In this document: positions 39,754 through 47,308 of the stretch, piece by piece
Layout: each line of letters opens with the position of its first letter
Position numbering within the stretch: the first letter of the stretch is position 1
Origin: Actinobacteria bacterium OV450
GTDB taxonomy: Bacteria; Actinomycetota; Actinomycetes; Streptomycetales; Streptomycetaceae
NCBI GenBank assembly: GCA_001298555.1
Contig: LJCW01000361.1
Span: 17,097-81,096, forward strand
Direction of reading: 5' to 3'
Length of the DNA stretch: 64,000 bases
Translations under genes and position numbers: made by a program
Notes under the pieces: model-generated
What the model was told of the DNA's origin: nothing
The model's database searches: none
The model's input: the letters and a program-made list of their open reading frames with translations, nothing else

Positions 39754-40344
39754 ATGTCCGAAGAACTCTCGTCGCGGCGCAGCCGGATCACCCCCGAGCG
39801 GGAAGCCGAACTCCACGAGGCGGTCCTCGACCTCCTCCGCGAGGTCGGCTACGAGGCGCTGACCATGGACGCGGTCGCCGCCCGTACCAAGTCCAGCAAG
39901 GCCACCCTCTACCGCCAGTGGGGGAGCAAGCCCGAGCTGGTCGCCAAGGCCCTGCGGTGCACCCAGCCGACCTCCCTGCGGGAGATCGACACGGGCTCGC
40001 TGCGCGGCGATTTCCACCGCATGGTCGAGCTCTCCGACAACGCGCAGATGGCGAAGGACACCGCACTGCTGCGGGGCCTCGCCCACGCCGTCCACGAGAG
40101 CCCCGAGCTGCACCAGGCACTGCGCAGACTGCTCATGGAGCCGGAGATCTCCGGACTCGACGAGATCCTGCGGCGGGCCGTGGAGCGGGGCGAGGTCGCC
40201 CCGGACTGCCCCGCGATCCGTTTCGTGCCGCACATGCTGATCGGCGCCTTCATCGCGTTGCCGCTGATGGAGGACCGCCCCGTGGACCAGGCGTTCCTCG
40301 CCGACTTCATCGACTCCGTGGTCTTCCCCGCCCTCGGAGTCTGA
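39754..40344 (+). CDS. TetR-family transcriptional regulator
   Basis: A 196-residue repressor with an N-terminal TetR HTH: AVLDLLREVGYEALTMDAVAARTKSSKATLYRQWGSKPELV. The C-terminal ligand-binding half (SDNAQMAKDTALLRGLAHAV, IRFVPHMLIGAFIALPLMED) has the pattern of actinobacterial TetR regulators linked to MMPL or lipid genes. The ATG at 39754 follows GGAAGGGAGG and is favoured over the frame start at 39652, which overlaps the operator region. It is upstream of, and likely controls, the MMPL transporter gene, which starts 114 nt after its stop. Confidence 0.9.
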   Translation: MSEELSSRRSRITPEREAELHEAVLDLLREVGYEALTMDAVAARTKSSKATLYRQWGSKPELVAKALRCTQPTSLREIDTGSLRGDFHRMVELSDNAQMAKDTALLRGLAHAVHESPELHQALRRLLMEPEISGLDEILRRAVERGEVAPDCPAIRFVPHMLIGAFIALPLMEDRPVDQAFLADFIDSVVFPALGV

Positions 40345-40458
40345 GTCCCCGCGACTCCATCCCGCTGCTCCTGACACGCCGCTCTCGTCGTCGGGCCGGC
40401 TTTCCACGCCCTGATCCATCCCGGATCCATCCCACGACCTGAACGGGAGACCGCCTCC

Positions 40459-42660
40459 GTGGCCACCTTCCTCTACCGACTCGGGCGGGGCGCCTTCCGG
40501 CGCCGCGGCCTCGTCGCCCTCGTCTGGGTGGCGCTGTTGTTCGCCGCCGGCTTCGGCGCGGCGACGGCGTCCGCGCCCACCTCCGGATCGTTCTCGATAC
40601 CCGGCACGGAGGCCCAGAAGGCCTTCGACGTGCTGGACAAGAAGTTCCCGGGCATGGCCGCCGACGGCGCCACCGCCCGTATCGTCGTCAAGGCGCCCGC
40701 GGGCGCCTCGGTCAACGACCCGAAGTACAAGACCGAGGTCGAGAAGATCGTCTCCGGTCTGAAGGACGGCCCGGGCAAGGCCGAGGTCGCCTCGGTCACC
40801 GATCCGTACCAGGCCCACGCGGTGAGCCAGGACGGCTCCACTGCGTACGTGAGCGTCAAGTACGACGTCACCGGCATGGAGCTGAAGGACGACACGCGCG
40901 ACGCGCTCAAGGACATCGGCACCGCGGCGAAGGACGCCGGGCTCACCGTCGAGATCGGCGGCGACGCGCTGATGACGGCCCCCGAGACGGGCTCCGGCGA
41001 GATCGTCGGCATCCTGATCGCGGCGATCGTCCTCGTCATCACCTTCGGTTCGCTGGTCGCGGCCGGACTGCCGCTGCTGACCGCGCTCATCGGCGTGGGC
41101 ATCGGCGTCTCCTCCATCACCGCGCTCGCCAACGTGCTGGACCTCGGTTCCACCACCTCCACCCTCGCGATGATGATCGGCCTCGCGGTCGGCATCGACT
41201 ACGCCCTCTTCATCGTCTCCCGCTACCGCGTGGAGCTCGCCGCCGGCCGCGAGCGGGACGAGGCCGCGGGCCGCGCCGCCGGAACCGCCGGCTCCGCCGT
41301 CGTCTTCGCCGGTCTCACCGTGGTCATCGCCCTCGTGGGCCTGGCCGTCGTCAACATCCCGATGCTGACCAAGATGGGCTTCGCGGCCGCCGGCACCGTC
41401 GTCATCGCCGTCCTCGTCGCCCTGACCCTGGTCCCGGCCATCCTGGGCTTCGCCGGCAAGAAGGTCCTGCCCGCCGGTACGAAGAGCAGGCTGTTCGGCA
41501 AGGGCAGGCCCGCCGGTGCCGAGCCCAAGCCCAACGGCGGCACCCGCTGGGCCCGCTTCGTCCTGCGCCGCCCGGTCATGGTGCTGCTCGTCGGCGTCAT
41601 CGGCCTCGGCGCCATCGCGATCCCGGCGGGCAAGCTCGAGATGGGCCTGCCGGACGACGGCGCCCAGCCGGTCTCCACGACCCAGCGCAAGGCGTACGAC
41701 CTGCTGTCGGAGGGCTTCGGCCCGGGCTTCAACGGCCCGCTGATGGTGGTCGTCGACGGCGACAAGAAGCTCGCCGACGCGACCGAGGCCCGGATCAAGG
41801 GCCTGGAGGGCGTGGCCGCGGTCATGCCGCCCACCCCGAACGAGGCCGGCGACGCCTCCGTGATCACCGTGATCCCGAAGGACCGCCCGTCCTCCGTGCA
41901 GACCGAGGACCTGGTCCACACGATCCGCGACGGCAGCGGCGACGACGTCCTCGTCACCGGCGCCACCGCGATGAACATCGACTTCTCGCAGAAGATGAAC
42001 GACGCGCTGCTGCCCTACCTGGCGCTCGTGGTCGGTCTCGCCTTCCTGCTGCTGATGGTGGTCTTCCGCTCGATCCTGGTCCCGCTCAAGGCGGCCCTCG
42101 GCTTCCTGCTCTCGGTGGTGGCCGCCCTCGGCGCCGTCGTCGCGGTCTTCCAGTGGGGATGGCTCGGCTCGGTCTTCGGAGTGGAGCAGACCGGTCCGAT
42201 CATGAGCATGATGCCGATCTTCATGGTGGGCGTCGTCTTCGGCCTGGCCATGGACTACGAGGTCTTCCTCGTCACCCGGATGCGTGAGGCGTACGTCCAC
42301 GGCGAGCGCCCGGGCCAGGCGGTCGTGACCGGCTTCCAGTACAGCGCGCGGGTGGTCGTGGCGGCCGCCGTCATCATGATCGCGGTGTTCTCCGGCTTCA
42401 TCGGCGCCAGCGAGCAGATGATCAAGATGATTGGCTTCGGTCTCGCCATCGCCGTCCTCTTCGACGCGTTCGTCGTCCGCATGACGATCGTCCCGGCGGT
42501 GCTCGCACTGCTCGGGCACAAGGCCTGGTGGCTGCCCAAGTGGCTGGACCGGCTGCTGCCGAACGTCGATGTGGAGGGCGAGAGCCTGCGCAAGCACCTC
42601 GAAGGTGCCGACGGGTCCGGCCAGGGCCCGGACAAGGACCGCGAGCTCGTCAACGCCTGA
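40459..42660 (+). CDS. MMPL/RND-family membrane transporter
   Basis: A 733-residue MMPL-type RND transporter with about twelve membrane segments in two repeats, each preceded by an extracytoplasmic loop. The repeats are visible as VLVITFGSLVAAGLPLLTALIGVGIG with MIGLAVGIDYALFIVSRYR, and in the second half as FLLLMVVFRSILVPLKAALGF with VGVVFGLAMDYEVFLVTRM. In each, the Asp-Tyr pair is the proton-relay site. MMPL proteins in actinobacteria export lipids or small molecules; the substrate is unknown. The GTG start has GGGAGA upstream. It sits downstream of the tetR gene, and a strong hairpin follows it. Confidence 0.92.
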   Translation: MATFLYRLGRGAFRRRGLVALVWVALLFAAGFGAATASAPTSGSFSIPGTEAQKAFDVLDKKFPGMAADGATARIVVKAPAGASVNDPKYKTEVEKIVSGLKDGPGKAEVASVTDPYQAHAVSQDGSTAYVSVKYDVTGMELKDDTRDALKDIGTAAKDAGLTVEIGGDALMTAPETGSGEIVGILIAAIVLVITFGSLVAAGLPLLTALIGVGIGVSSITALANVLDLGSTTSTLAMMIGLAVGIDYALFIVSRYRVELAAGRERDEAAGRAAGTAGSAVVFAGLTVVIALVGLAVVNIPMLTKMGFAAAGTVVIAVLVALTLVPAILGFAGKKVLPAGTKSRLFGKGRPAGAEPKPNGGTRWARFVLRRPVMVLLVGVIGLGAIAIPAGKLEMGLPDDGAQPVSTTQRKAYDLLSEGFGPGFNGPLMVVVDGDKKLADATEARIKGLEGVAAVMPPTPNEAGDASVITVIPKDRPSSVQTEDLVHTIRDGSGDDVLVTGATAMNIDFSQKMNDALLPYLALVVGLAFLLLMVVFRSILVPLKAALGFLLSVVAALGAVVAVFQWGWLGSVFGVEQTGPIMSMMPIFMVGVVFGLAMDYEVFLVTRMREAYVHGERPGQAVVTGFQYSARVVVAAAVIMIAVFSGFIGASEQMIKMIGFGLAIAVLFDAFVVRMTIVPAVLALLGHKAWWLPKWLDRLLPNVDVEGESLRKHLEGADGSGQGPDKDRELVNA

Positions 42661-42713
42661 TCCCGTCCGTCCGTCCGGACGGCCCGTCCGCCCGGACGTT
42701 CGCCCCGGGAGCA

Positions 42714-42748
42714 CCGGCCCCGCACCTGATCGTCAGGTGCGGGGCCGG
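42714..42748. terminator. Bidirectional hairpin between the MMPL and SALP genes
   Basis: CCGGCCCCGCACCTGA (42714-42729) and its exact complement (42733-42748) form a 16-bp stem with a 3-nt loop. It lies between the MMPL stop and the stop of the convergent SsgE-like gene, and should end both transcripts. Confidence 0.9.
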
Positions 42749-42752
42749 TCCG

Positions 42753-43226
42753 TTAGGCCTGCCGGGTGACGGCGGCGTTCGCGCGGCGCAGGAAGCGGCG
42801 CAGCGCGGAGATGTCGAACTGGACCACCGCGACCCCCTCCGGGGAGTGGAACTCGACGACCGCCTGGACGCGCCCGCACGGCCAGACGCGTACGTCGCCG
42901 GTGCCGGTCGGGGCCTGGAGGCCCGCTTCGAGGAGGGCCCGGGGGAAGACCCACTCGTTGTCGGTGCCCTCGGGGGAGAGGCCGGCGGGGAAGACGATCC
43001 GTACGGCGAGCGGCTCCGCGGGGGCGAAGCGCAGGGCGACCGGGATCTTCCGGAAGAGCGGGTCGTCGCTGATCACGCGGGCGGCGACGCGGTCCTCGAC
43101 GACGGCGACGGCGGTCGTGGCGGCGGCGACGGCGGTCGTGGCGACGGCGGTGGCGGTCGTGGCGACGGCGGTGGCGACACCGGCGGCCGCTGCCGTCGTG
43201 GGGGGATTCTCGGCGGTGGCTGACAC
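42753..43226 (-). CDS. ssgE: SsgA-like sporulation/cell-division protein (SALP, SsgE-like)
   Basis: A 157-residue SALP, a family found only in morphologically complex actinomycetes and acting in septum placement, peptidoglycan remodelling and spore separation. The core runs from about residue 48 (ISDDPLFRKIPVALRFAPAEP) through EWVFPRALLEAGLQAPTGTGDVRVWPC to the end (ISALRRFLRRANAAV). SsgE assignment rests on gene order: pmt, PBP, SALP and the metal-transport operon lie together as around SCO3154-SCO3161 of S. coelicolor. The first 45 residues are an Ala/Thr/Val repeat (VATTATAVATTAVAAATTAVA) not usual in SALPs. GTG start with GAGGAG at good spacing. It is divergent from the ECF transporter operon. 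Confidence 0.85.
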   Translation of the reverse strand: MSATAENPPTTAAAAGVATAVATTATAVATTAVAAATTAVAVVEDRVAARVISDDPLFRKIPVALRFAPAEPLAVRIVFPAGLSPEGTDNEWVFPRALLEAGLQAPTGTGDVRVWPCGRVQAVVEFHSPEGVAVVQFDISALRRFLRRANAAVTRQA

Positions 43227-43247
43227 GACAAGACTCCTCTAATCGGA

Positions 43248-43257
43248 ACATATATGT
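43248..43257. promoter_or_regulatory. Perfect 10-bp palindrome upstream of ssgE
   Basis: ACATATATGT, flanked by GGA and CC, is an AT-rich perfect palindrome 22 nt upstream of the ssgE GTG. In a GC-rich genome this stands out as a possible operator or promoter element for ssgE. Confidence 0.35.
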
Positions 43258-43323
43258 CCGTAGTGCCCCCAGCGTCGCACATTCCCACGAATCCGCGCGG
43301 CCGTATTTGTGGTGTGGACGCTC

Positions 43324-43340
43324 TTGCCAACCATTTGCAA
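43324..43340. promoter_or_regulatory. Nur (nickel-responsive Fur) box
   Basis: TTGCCA-N5-TTGCAA at 43324-43340 matches the Streptomyces Nur box (TTGCAA-N5-TTGCAA) at 11 of 12 positions with the exact spacing. It lies 68 nt upstream of the cbiM start. With this box, the ECF transporter would be repressed by Nur when nickel is sufficient. No cobalamin-riboswitch B12 box is seen in the same leader. Confidence 0.7.
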
Positions 43341-43407
43341 CTGGGCACTATTCTTGAGCGGCTAAAGATTTTGTCAGCTCAAAGACCGCAGGAAGCGGAG
43401 CACCCCC

Positions 43408-44499
43408 ATGCATGTGCCCGACGGCTTCATCGACGCCCCCGTCTCCATCGCCGCAGGTGTCGCCGCCGCGGGCGCGGTGGCCGTCAGCCTCCGCGGCGCC
43501 CGCCGAGAACTCGGGGGTACCTCCCAGGCCGAAGGCTCTGGGGGAGAGCGGGCCGCCCCGCTCGCCGGGCTCGTCGCCGCGTTCATCTTCGCCGTCCAGA
43601 TGCTGAACTTCCCCGTCGCCGCCGGCACCAGCGGACACCTGCTCGGCGGAGCCCTCGCCGCGATACTCGTGGGCCCCTATACGGGTGTCCTGTGCGTGTC
43701 CGTGGTCCTGCTGATGCAGGGCGTCCTGTTCGCCGACGGCGGCCTGACCGCCCTGGGCGTCAACGTCATGAACATGGCCGTGGTGACCGTGGTCGTCGCC
43801 TACGCCGTCTTCCGCGGGCTGCTGAAGCTCCTGCCCGGCACCCGGCGCTCGGTCACGGTCGCCGCCTTCGCCGGAGCACTGCTCTCGGTGCCCGGCGCGG
43901 CCGTCATGTTCACCCTCCTCTACGCCCTCGGCGGGACCACCGACGTCCCGCTCGGCAAGGTGTTCACCGCCATGGTGGGCGTGCACGTCCTCATCGGCAT
44001 CGGTGAGGCCGCCATCACCGCCGCGACCGTGGGCGCCGTCCTCGCCGTACGGCCGGACCTGGTGCACGGGGCGCGCCGGCTGGCCGCGCCGCTGAAGCTG
44101 CGGGTCGGCGGCGAGCTGGTCGACGCCCCCGCCGCCGCGCCGGCCCCGGCCGCCGCCCGGTCCACGAGGCCGGTGTGGATCACCGGCCTGGTCACCGCCC
44201 TCGTACTGGCCGGCTTCGTCTCCTTCTACGCCTCCTCCAGCCCGGACGGCCTGGAGAAGGTCGCAGCCGACAAGGGCATCGACCAGAAGGTGAAGGAGCA
44301 CGCCGCCGCCGACTCCCCGCTCGCCGACTACAGCGTCAAGGACATCGGCGACGCCCGTCTCTCCGGCGGCCTCGCCGGCGTCATCGGCGTCGGTGCGACC
44401 GTCGCCGTCGGCACCGGGATCTTCTGGACCGTACGCCGCCGGCGCGCGGAGGACCTCACGGCCGCCTCCGCCTCCCCGACCGCGTCCACGGCGCTCTGA
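43408..44499 (+). CDS. cbiM: ECF transporter S component CbiM fused to PDGLE domain (Ni/Co uptake)
   Basis: A 363-residue fusion of the CbiM substrate-binding membrane protein with a PDGLE (CbiN-like) domain. The N-terminal metal-binding start MHVPDGFIDAPV (Met1-His2) is intact. The membrane core is AAFIFAVQMLNFPVAAGTSGHLLGGALAAILVGPYTGVL and VNVMNMAVVTVVVAYAVF. The C-terminal part (SFYASSSPDGLEKVAADKG at about residue 275) is the PDGLE domain with its own membrane helices. The first cytoplasmic loop carries the in-frame palindromic repeat encoding LGGTSQAEGSGG. The Nur-like box upstream points to nickel as substrate instead of cobalt. ATG start; the CbiQ gene follows after 1 nt. Confidence 0.9.
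   Translation: MHVPDGFIDAPVSIAAGVAAAGAVAVSLRGARRELGGTSQAEGSGGERAAPLAGLVAAFIFAVQMLNFPVAAGTSGHLLGGALAAILVGPYTGVLCVSVVLLMQGVLFADGGLTALGVNVMNMAVVTVVVAYAVFRGLLKLLPGTRRSVTVAAFAGALLSVPGAAVMFTLLYALGGTTDVPLGKVFTAMVGVHVLIGIGEAAITAATVGAVLAVRPDLVHGARRLAAPLKLRVGGELVDAPAAAPAPAAARSTRPVWITGLVTALVLAGFVSFYASSSPDGLEKVAADKGIDQKVKEHAAADSPLADYSVKDIGDARLSGGLAGVIGVGATVAVGTGIFWTVRRRRAEDLTAASASPTASTAL
43513..43546 (+). repeat. Dispersed palindromic repeat inside a coding sequence (copy 2)
   Basis: This 34-nt sequence differs from the minus-strand sequence at 10662-10695 at only two positions. It encodes GTSQAEGSGG in the same frame as in the MFS protein, at about residues 36-46 of CbiM. The arms fold as CTCCC...GGGAG with a GCC-GAA-GGC inner hairpin. 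Confidence 0.8.
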
Positions 44500-44500
44500 C

Positions 44501-45262
44501 ATGGGCGCGGGTCACGCCCACAAGCTCTACCGGCACGGCCACTCGCCGGTCCACGCCCTGCCGCCGCACTGCAAGCTGGCCGCGGCCTTCGGCTTCGTCG
44601 TGGTCGTCGTGTCCACACCCCGCGAAGCGGTGTGGGCCTTCGGCCTGTACGCCGTCCTCATCGCGGCGGTCACCGCAGTCGCCCGGATCCCCGCCGCCTT
44701 CCTGCTGCGGCGGCTGCTGATCGAGGTCCCGTTCGTGGCCTTCGCCGTGCTCATGCCGTTCGTGGCGCAGGGCGAGCGGGTGGAGGTGCTCGGCGTGTCG
44801 CTCAGCGTCCCGGGCCTGTGGGGCGCCTGGAACGTCCTGGCCAAGGGCACGCTCGGGGTCGCCGCGTCCGTCCTGCTCGCCTCCACCACCGAACTGCGGG
44901 CGCTGCTGCTCGGGCTCCAGCGGCTCAAGCTGCCCCCGCTGCTCGTGCAGATCGCCTCGTTCATGATCCGGTACGGCGACGTGATCACCGACGAGCTGCG
45001 CAGGATGTCCATCGCCCGCCGCTCGCGCGGCTTCGAAGCCAGCGGCATCCGGCACTGGGGGGTGCTGGCCAAGACCGCCGGAGCCCTGTTCATCCGCTCC
45101 TACGAGCGCGGCGAGCGGGTCCACCTCGCGATGGTCAGCCGCGGATACGCCGGCTCGATGCCGGTGATCGACGACGTCGTGGCCACCCGCGCCCAGTGGG
45201 CGTACGCGGCCGTACTCCCGGCGGCGGCCCTCGCCGTCTGTCTGATGGGATGGACCCTGTGA
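44501..45262 (+). CDS. cbiQ: ECF transporter T component CbiQ
   Basis: A 253-residue membrane protein that couples the substrate component to the ATPase. It starts with HAHKLYRHGHSPVHALPPHCKLAAAFGFVVVVV and has five to six membrane segments. The two coupling-helix motifs characteristic of T components are present: ARRSRGFEASGIRHWG, and further RGYAGSMPVID. The ATG at 44501 is 1 nt after the cbiM stop. Its stop overlaps the CbiO GTG start (GTGA), so the operon is tightly coupled. Confidence 0.92.
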   Translation: MGAGHAHKLYRHGHSPVHALPPHCKLAAAFGFVVVVVSTPREAVWAFGLYAVLIAAVTAVARIPAAFLLRRLLIEVPFVAFAVLMPFVAQGERVEVLGVSLSVPGLWGAWNVLAKGTLGVAASVLLASTTELRALLLGLQRLKLPPLLVQIASFMIRYGDVITDELRRMSIARRSRGFEASGIRHWGVLAKTAGALFIRSYERGERVHLAMVSRGYAGSMPVIDDVVATRAQWAYAAVLPAAALAVCLMGWTL

Positions 45263-46032
45263 CTCGCTCTCCCGCCGCCCCCGCCTCTCCCGCCTCCCTC
45301 GAGGTCTCCGGCCTCGCGTACGCCTATCCGGACGGGCACCAGGCCCTCTTCGGGGTGGACCTGACCGTCGGGCAGGGCGAGCGGGTGGCCCTCCTCGGGC
45401 CGAACGGCGCAGGCAAGACCACGCTGGTCCTGCACCTCAACGGCATCCTCGGCGGCGGTGTCGGCACCGTGACGGTGGCCGGGCTGCCGGTCGAGAAACG
45501 GAACTTCGCCGAGGTCCGGCGCCGGGTCGGCATCGTCTTCCAGGACCCCGACGACCAGCTGTTCATGCCGACCGTGCGCGAGGACGTGGCCTTCGGCCCG
45601 GCCGCCGCCGGACTGCGCGGCCCCGAACTGGAGGCGCGGGTCCGCGAGGCGCTGGCCCAGGTCGGCATGGAGGCCTTCGCGGACCGGCCGCCGCACCACC
45701 TGTCCTTCGGGCAGCGCCGCCGGGTCGCGGTGGCGACCGTACTGGCCATGCGGCCCGAGATCCTGGTCCTGGACGAGCCCTCGTCCAACCTGGACCCGGC
45801 GTCACGGCGCGAGCTCGCCGACATCCTGCGCGCGCTGGACGTGACGGTGCTGATGGTCACGCACGACCTGCCGTACGCGCTGGAGCTGTGCCCGCGGTCG
45901 GTGATCCTCAGCGAGGGCGTCATCGCGGCCGACGGACGCACCCAGGACCTGCTGTGCGACGAGGAGCTGATGCGGGCCCACCGGCTGGAGCTCCCCTTCG
46001 GCTTCGACCCGCAATCCGTGTCGGTGGCATGA
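45259..46032 (+). CDS. cbiO: ECF transporter ATPase CbiO
   Basis: A 257-residue ABC ATPase for the metal ECF transporter. Walker A is LLGPNGAGKTTLVLHL at about residue 44, the Q-loop is IVFQDPDDQLFMPTV, the signature is HHLSFGQRRRVAVA, Walker B is ILVLDEPSSNLDP, and the switch His is in VTHDLPYA. The GTG at 45259 overlaps the CbiQ stop and has GGGATGGA upstream; an ATG 9 nt earlier (MDP) is an alternative. It is the last gene of the cbiM-cbiQ-cbiO operon under the Nur-like box. Confidence 0.93.
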   Translation: MTRSPAAPASPASLEVSGLAYAYPDGHQALFGVDLTVGQGERVALLGPNGAGKTTLVLHLNGILGGGVGTVTVAGLPVEKRNFAEVRRRVGIVFQDPDDQLFMPTVREDVAFGPAAAGLRGPELEARVREALAQVGMEAFADRPPHHLSFGQRRRVAVATVLAMRPEILVLDEPSSNLDPASRRELADILRALDVTVLMVTHDLPYALELCPRSVILSEGVIAADGRTQDLLCDEELMRAHRLELPFGFDPQSVSVA

Positions 46033-46071
46033 CGGACGTGGCAAGCGGGGCTTTGGCATAAGTCGGACCAG

Positions 46072-47259
46072 GTGATTGTTGGACCGCTCGTGAACATCCA
46101 GGGTGAGGTGGCGGCGGGCTTCGAGGCCGTCCGGGACGCTTTCGTACGCAACTTCGAGGTGCTCGGGGACCGGGGCGCGGCGGTGGCCGTGTACCGGGAC
46201 GGCCGGAAGGTCGTCGACCTGTGGGCGGGCCCCAGGGACGTCGACGGCGCAGCGGACGGGCCCTGGCAGGCGGGTACCGCGCAGGTGGTGCGTTCGGCCA
46301 CCAAGGGCGTGGCGGCCGTCGTACCGCTGCTGCTGCACCAGCGCGGACTGCTCGACCTGGACGCGCCGGTGGCGGCGTACTGGCCGGAGTTCAAGGCGGG
46401 CGGCAAGGAGCGGACGCTGGTCCGGGACCTGCTCGCGCACCGGGCGGGGGTGCCGGCGCTGGACGTGCCGCTGACGCCCGCCGAGGCCGCGGACGGGCTC
46501 TCCGGGGCGCGTGCGGTCGCCGAGCAGCGCGCCTTCTGGGAACCGGGTTCGGCCCACGGCTACCACGCGCAGACGTACAGCTGGCTGCTCTCGGAACTGG
46601 TGCTGCGGGTGACCGGGGCCTCGCTGGGCCAGTGGCTCGCCCAGGAGGTCACGGGCCCCCGGGGGCTGGAGTTCTGGATCGGCCTGCCGCGGGCCGAGGC
46701 GGAGTCGGCCCGGGTGGGCCGGGTGGGTCCGGTGGACCCGCCGGAGACTGCGGGCGGTCTGCGGACCCGGCCCAAGCGGAACGTCTCGCAGGCCTACGCC
46801 GACCCGGAGTCCCTGACCCGGCGCGCGTTCGCCGCGATCACCCCGCTGCCGGACGAGAACGCCCCGGAGTACCGGGCGGCCGAACTCCCGGCGTCGGCGG
46901 GCATCGGCACGGCGCGCGGTCTGGCCGGGGTGTACGCGGCCATGCTGGGCGACACCGAGGACGGCACGGGCCTGTTCACCCCGCAGACGCTCCGGCTGGC
47001 CGGTACGGAGCTCTCGGCCGGGCCGGACCGGGTGCTGGTCGTCAACACGCGCTTCGGGCCCGGGTACATGCTGCACAGCCCGGCGTCACCGCTGCTGTCC
47101 CCGGCGTCCTTCGGGCATCCGGGGCGCGGCGGCTCGCTGGCCTTCGCGGACGTGGAGGCGGGTATCGGCTTCGGCTACGTGACCAACGCCCACGCCAAGT
47201 CGGTCACGGCCGACCCCCGGGCCCAGGCGCTGGTCCGGGCGGTCAAGGCCTCCCTCTGA
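46072..47259 (+). CDS. Serine hydrolase of the beta-lactamase/esterase EstB fold
   Basis: A 395-residue serine beta-lactamase-fold hydrolase (class C-like family, also EstB-type esterases and D-aminopeptidases). The nucleophile SxxK motif is VVRSATKGVAAVVPLLL, with Ser and Lys in place, and the Tyr motif is YHAQTYSWLLSELVLRVTG. The third motif near the C-terminus is FGHPGRGGSLAFAD. There is no signal peptide, so a cytoplasmic esterase role is more likely than beta-lactam resistance. Two GTG starts, 46072 and 46090, are possible. It stands alone between the ECF operon and the convergent PBP gene. Confidence 0.88.
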   Translation: MIVGPLVNIQGEVAAGFEAVRDAFVRNFEVLGDRGAAVAVYRDGRKVVDLWAGPRDVDGAADGPWQAGTAQVVRSATKGVAAVVPLLLHQRGLLDLDAPVAAYWPEFKAGGKERTLVRDLLAHRAGVPALDVPLTPAEAADGLSGARAVAEQRAFWEPGSAHGYHAQTYSWLLSELVLRVTGASLGQWLAQEVTGPRGLEFWIGLPRAEAESARVGRVGPVDPPETAGGLRTRPKRNVSQAYADPESLTRRAFAAITPLPDENAPEYRAAELPASAGIGTARGLAGVYAAMLGDTEDGTGLFTPQTLRLAGTELSAGPDRVLVVNTRFGPGYMLHSPASPLLSPASFGHPGRGGSLAFADVEAGIGFGYVTNAHAKSVTADPRAQALVRAVKASL

Positions 47260-47308
47260 GGGCCGGGGGCCGGGGCCCCGCCGCGATCCCCTCCCGGGGC
47301 CTCTCCCG

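Noticed and set aside
42733..43251. Alternative minus-strand frame over the SALP gene
   Set aside because: It reads the same DNA in another frame as His/Arg repeats, while the frame used matches the SALP domain and has a proper ribosome site.
43227..43407. Cobalamin riboswitch upstream of cbiM
   Set aside because: No B12-box motif (GCCACTG) or long structured leader was found in the 181 nt; a Nur-like box fits better.
46072..47259. Beta-lactam resistance gene
   Set aside because: The SxxK fold is shared by esterases and peptidases. There is no signal peptide, and the sequence is closer to EstB-type hydrolases.
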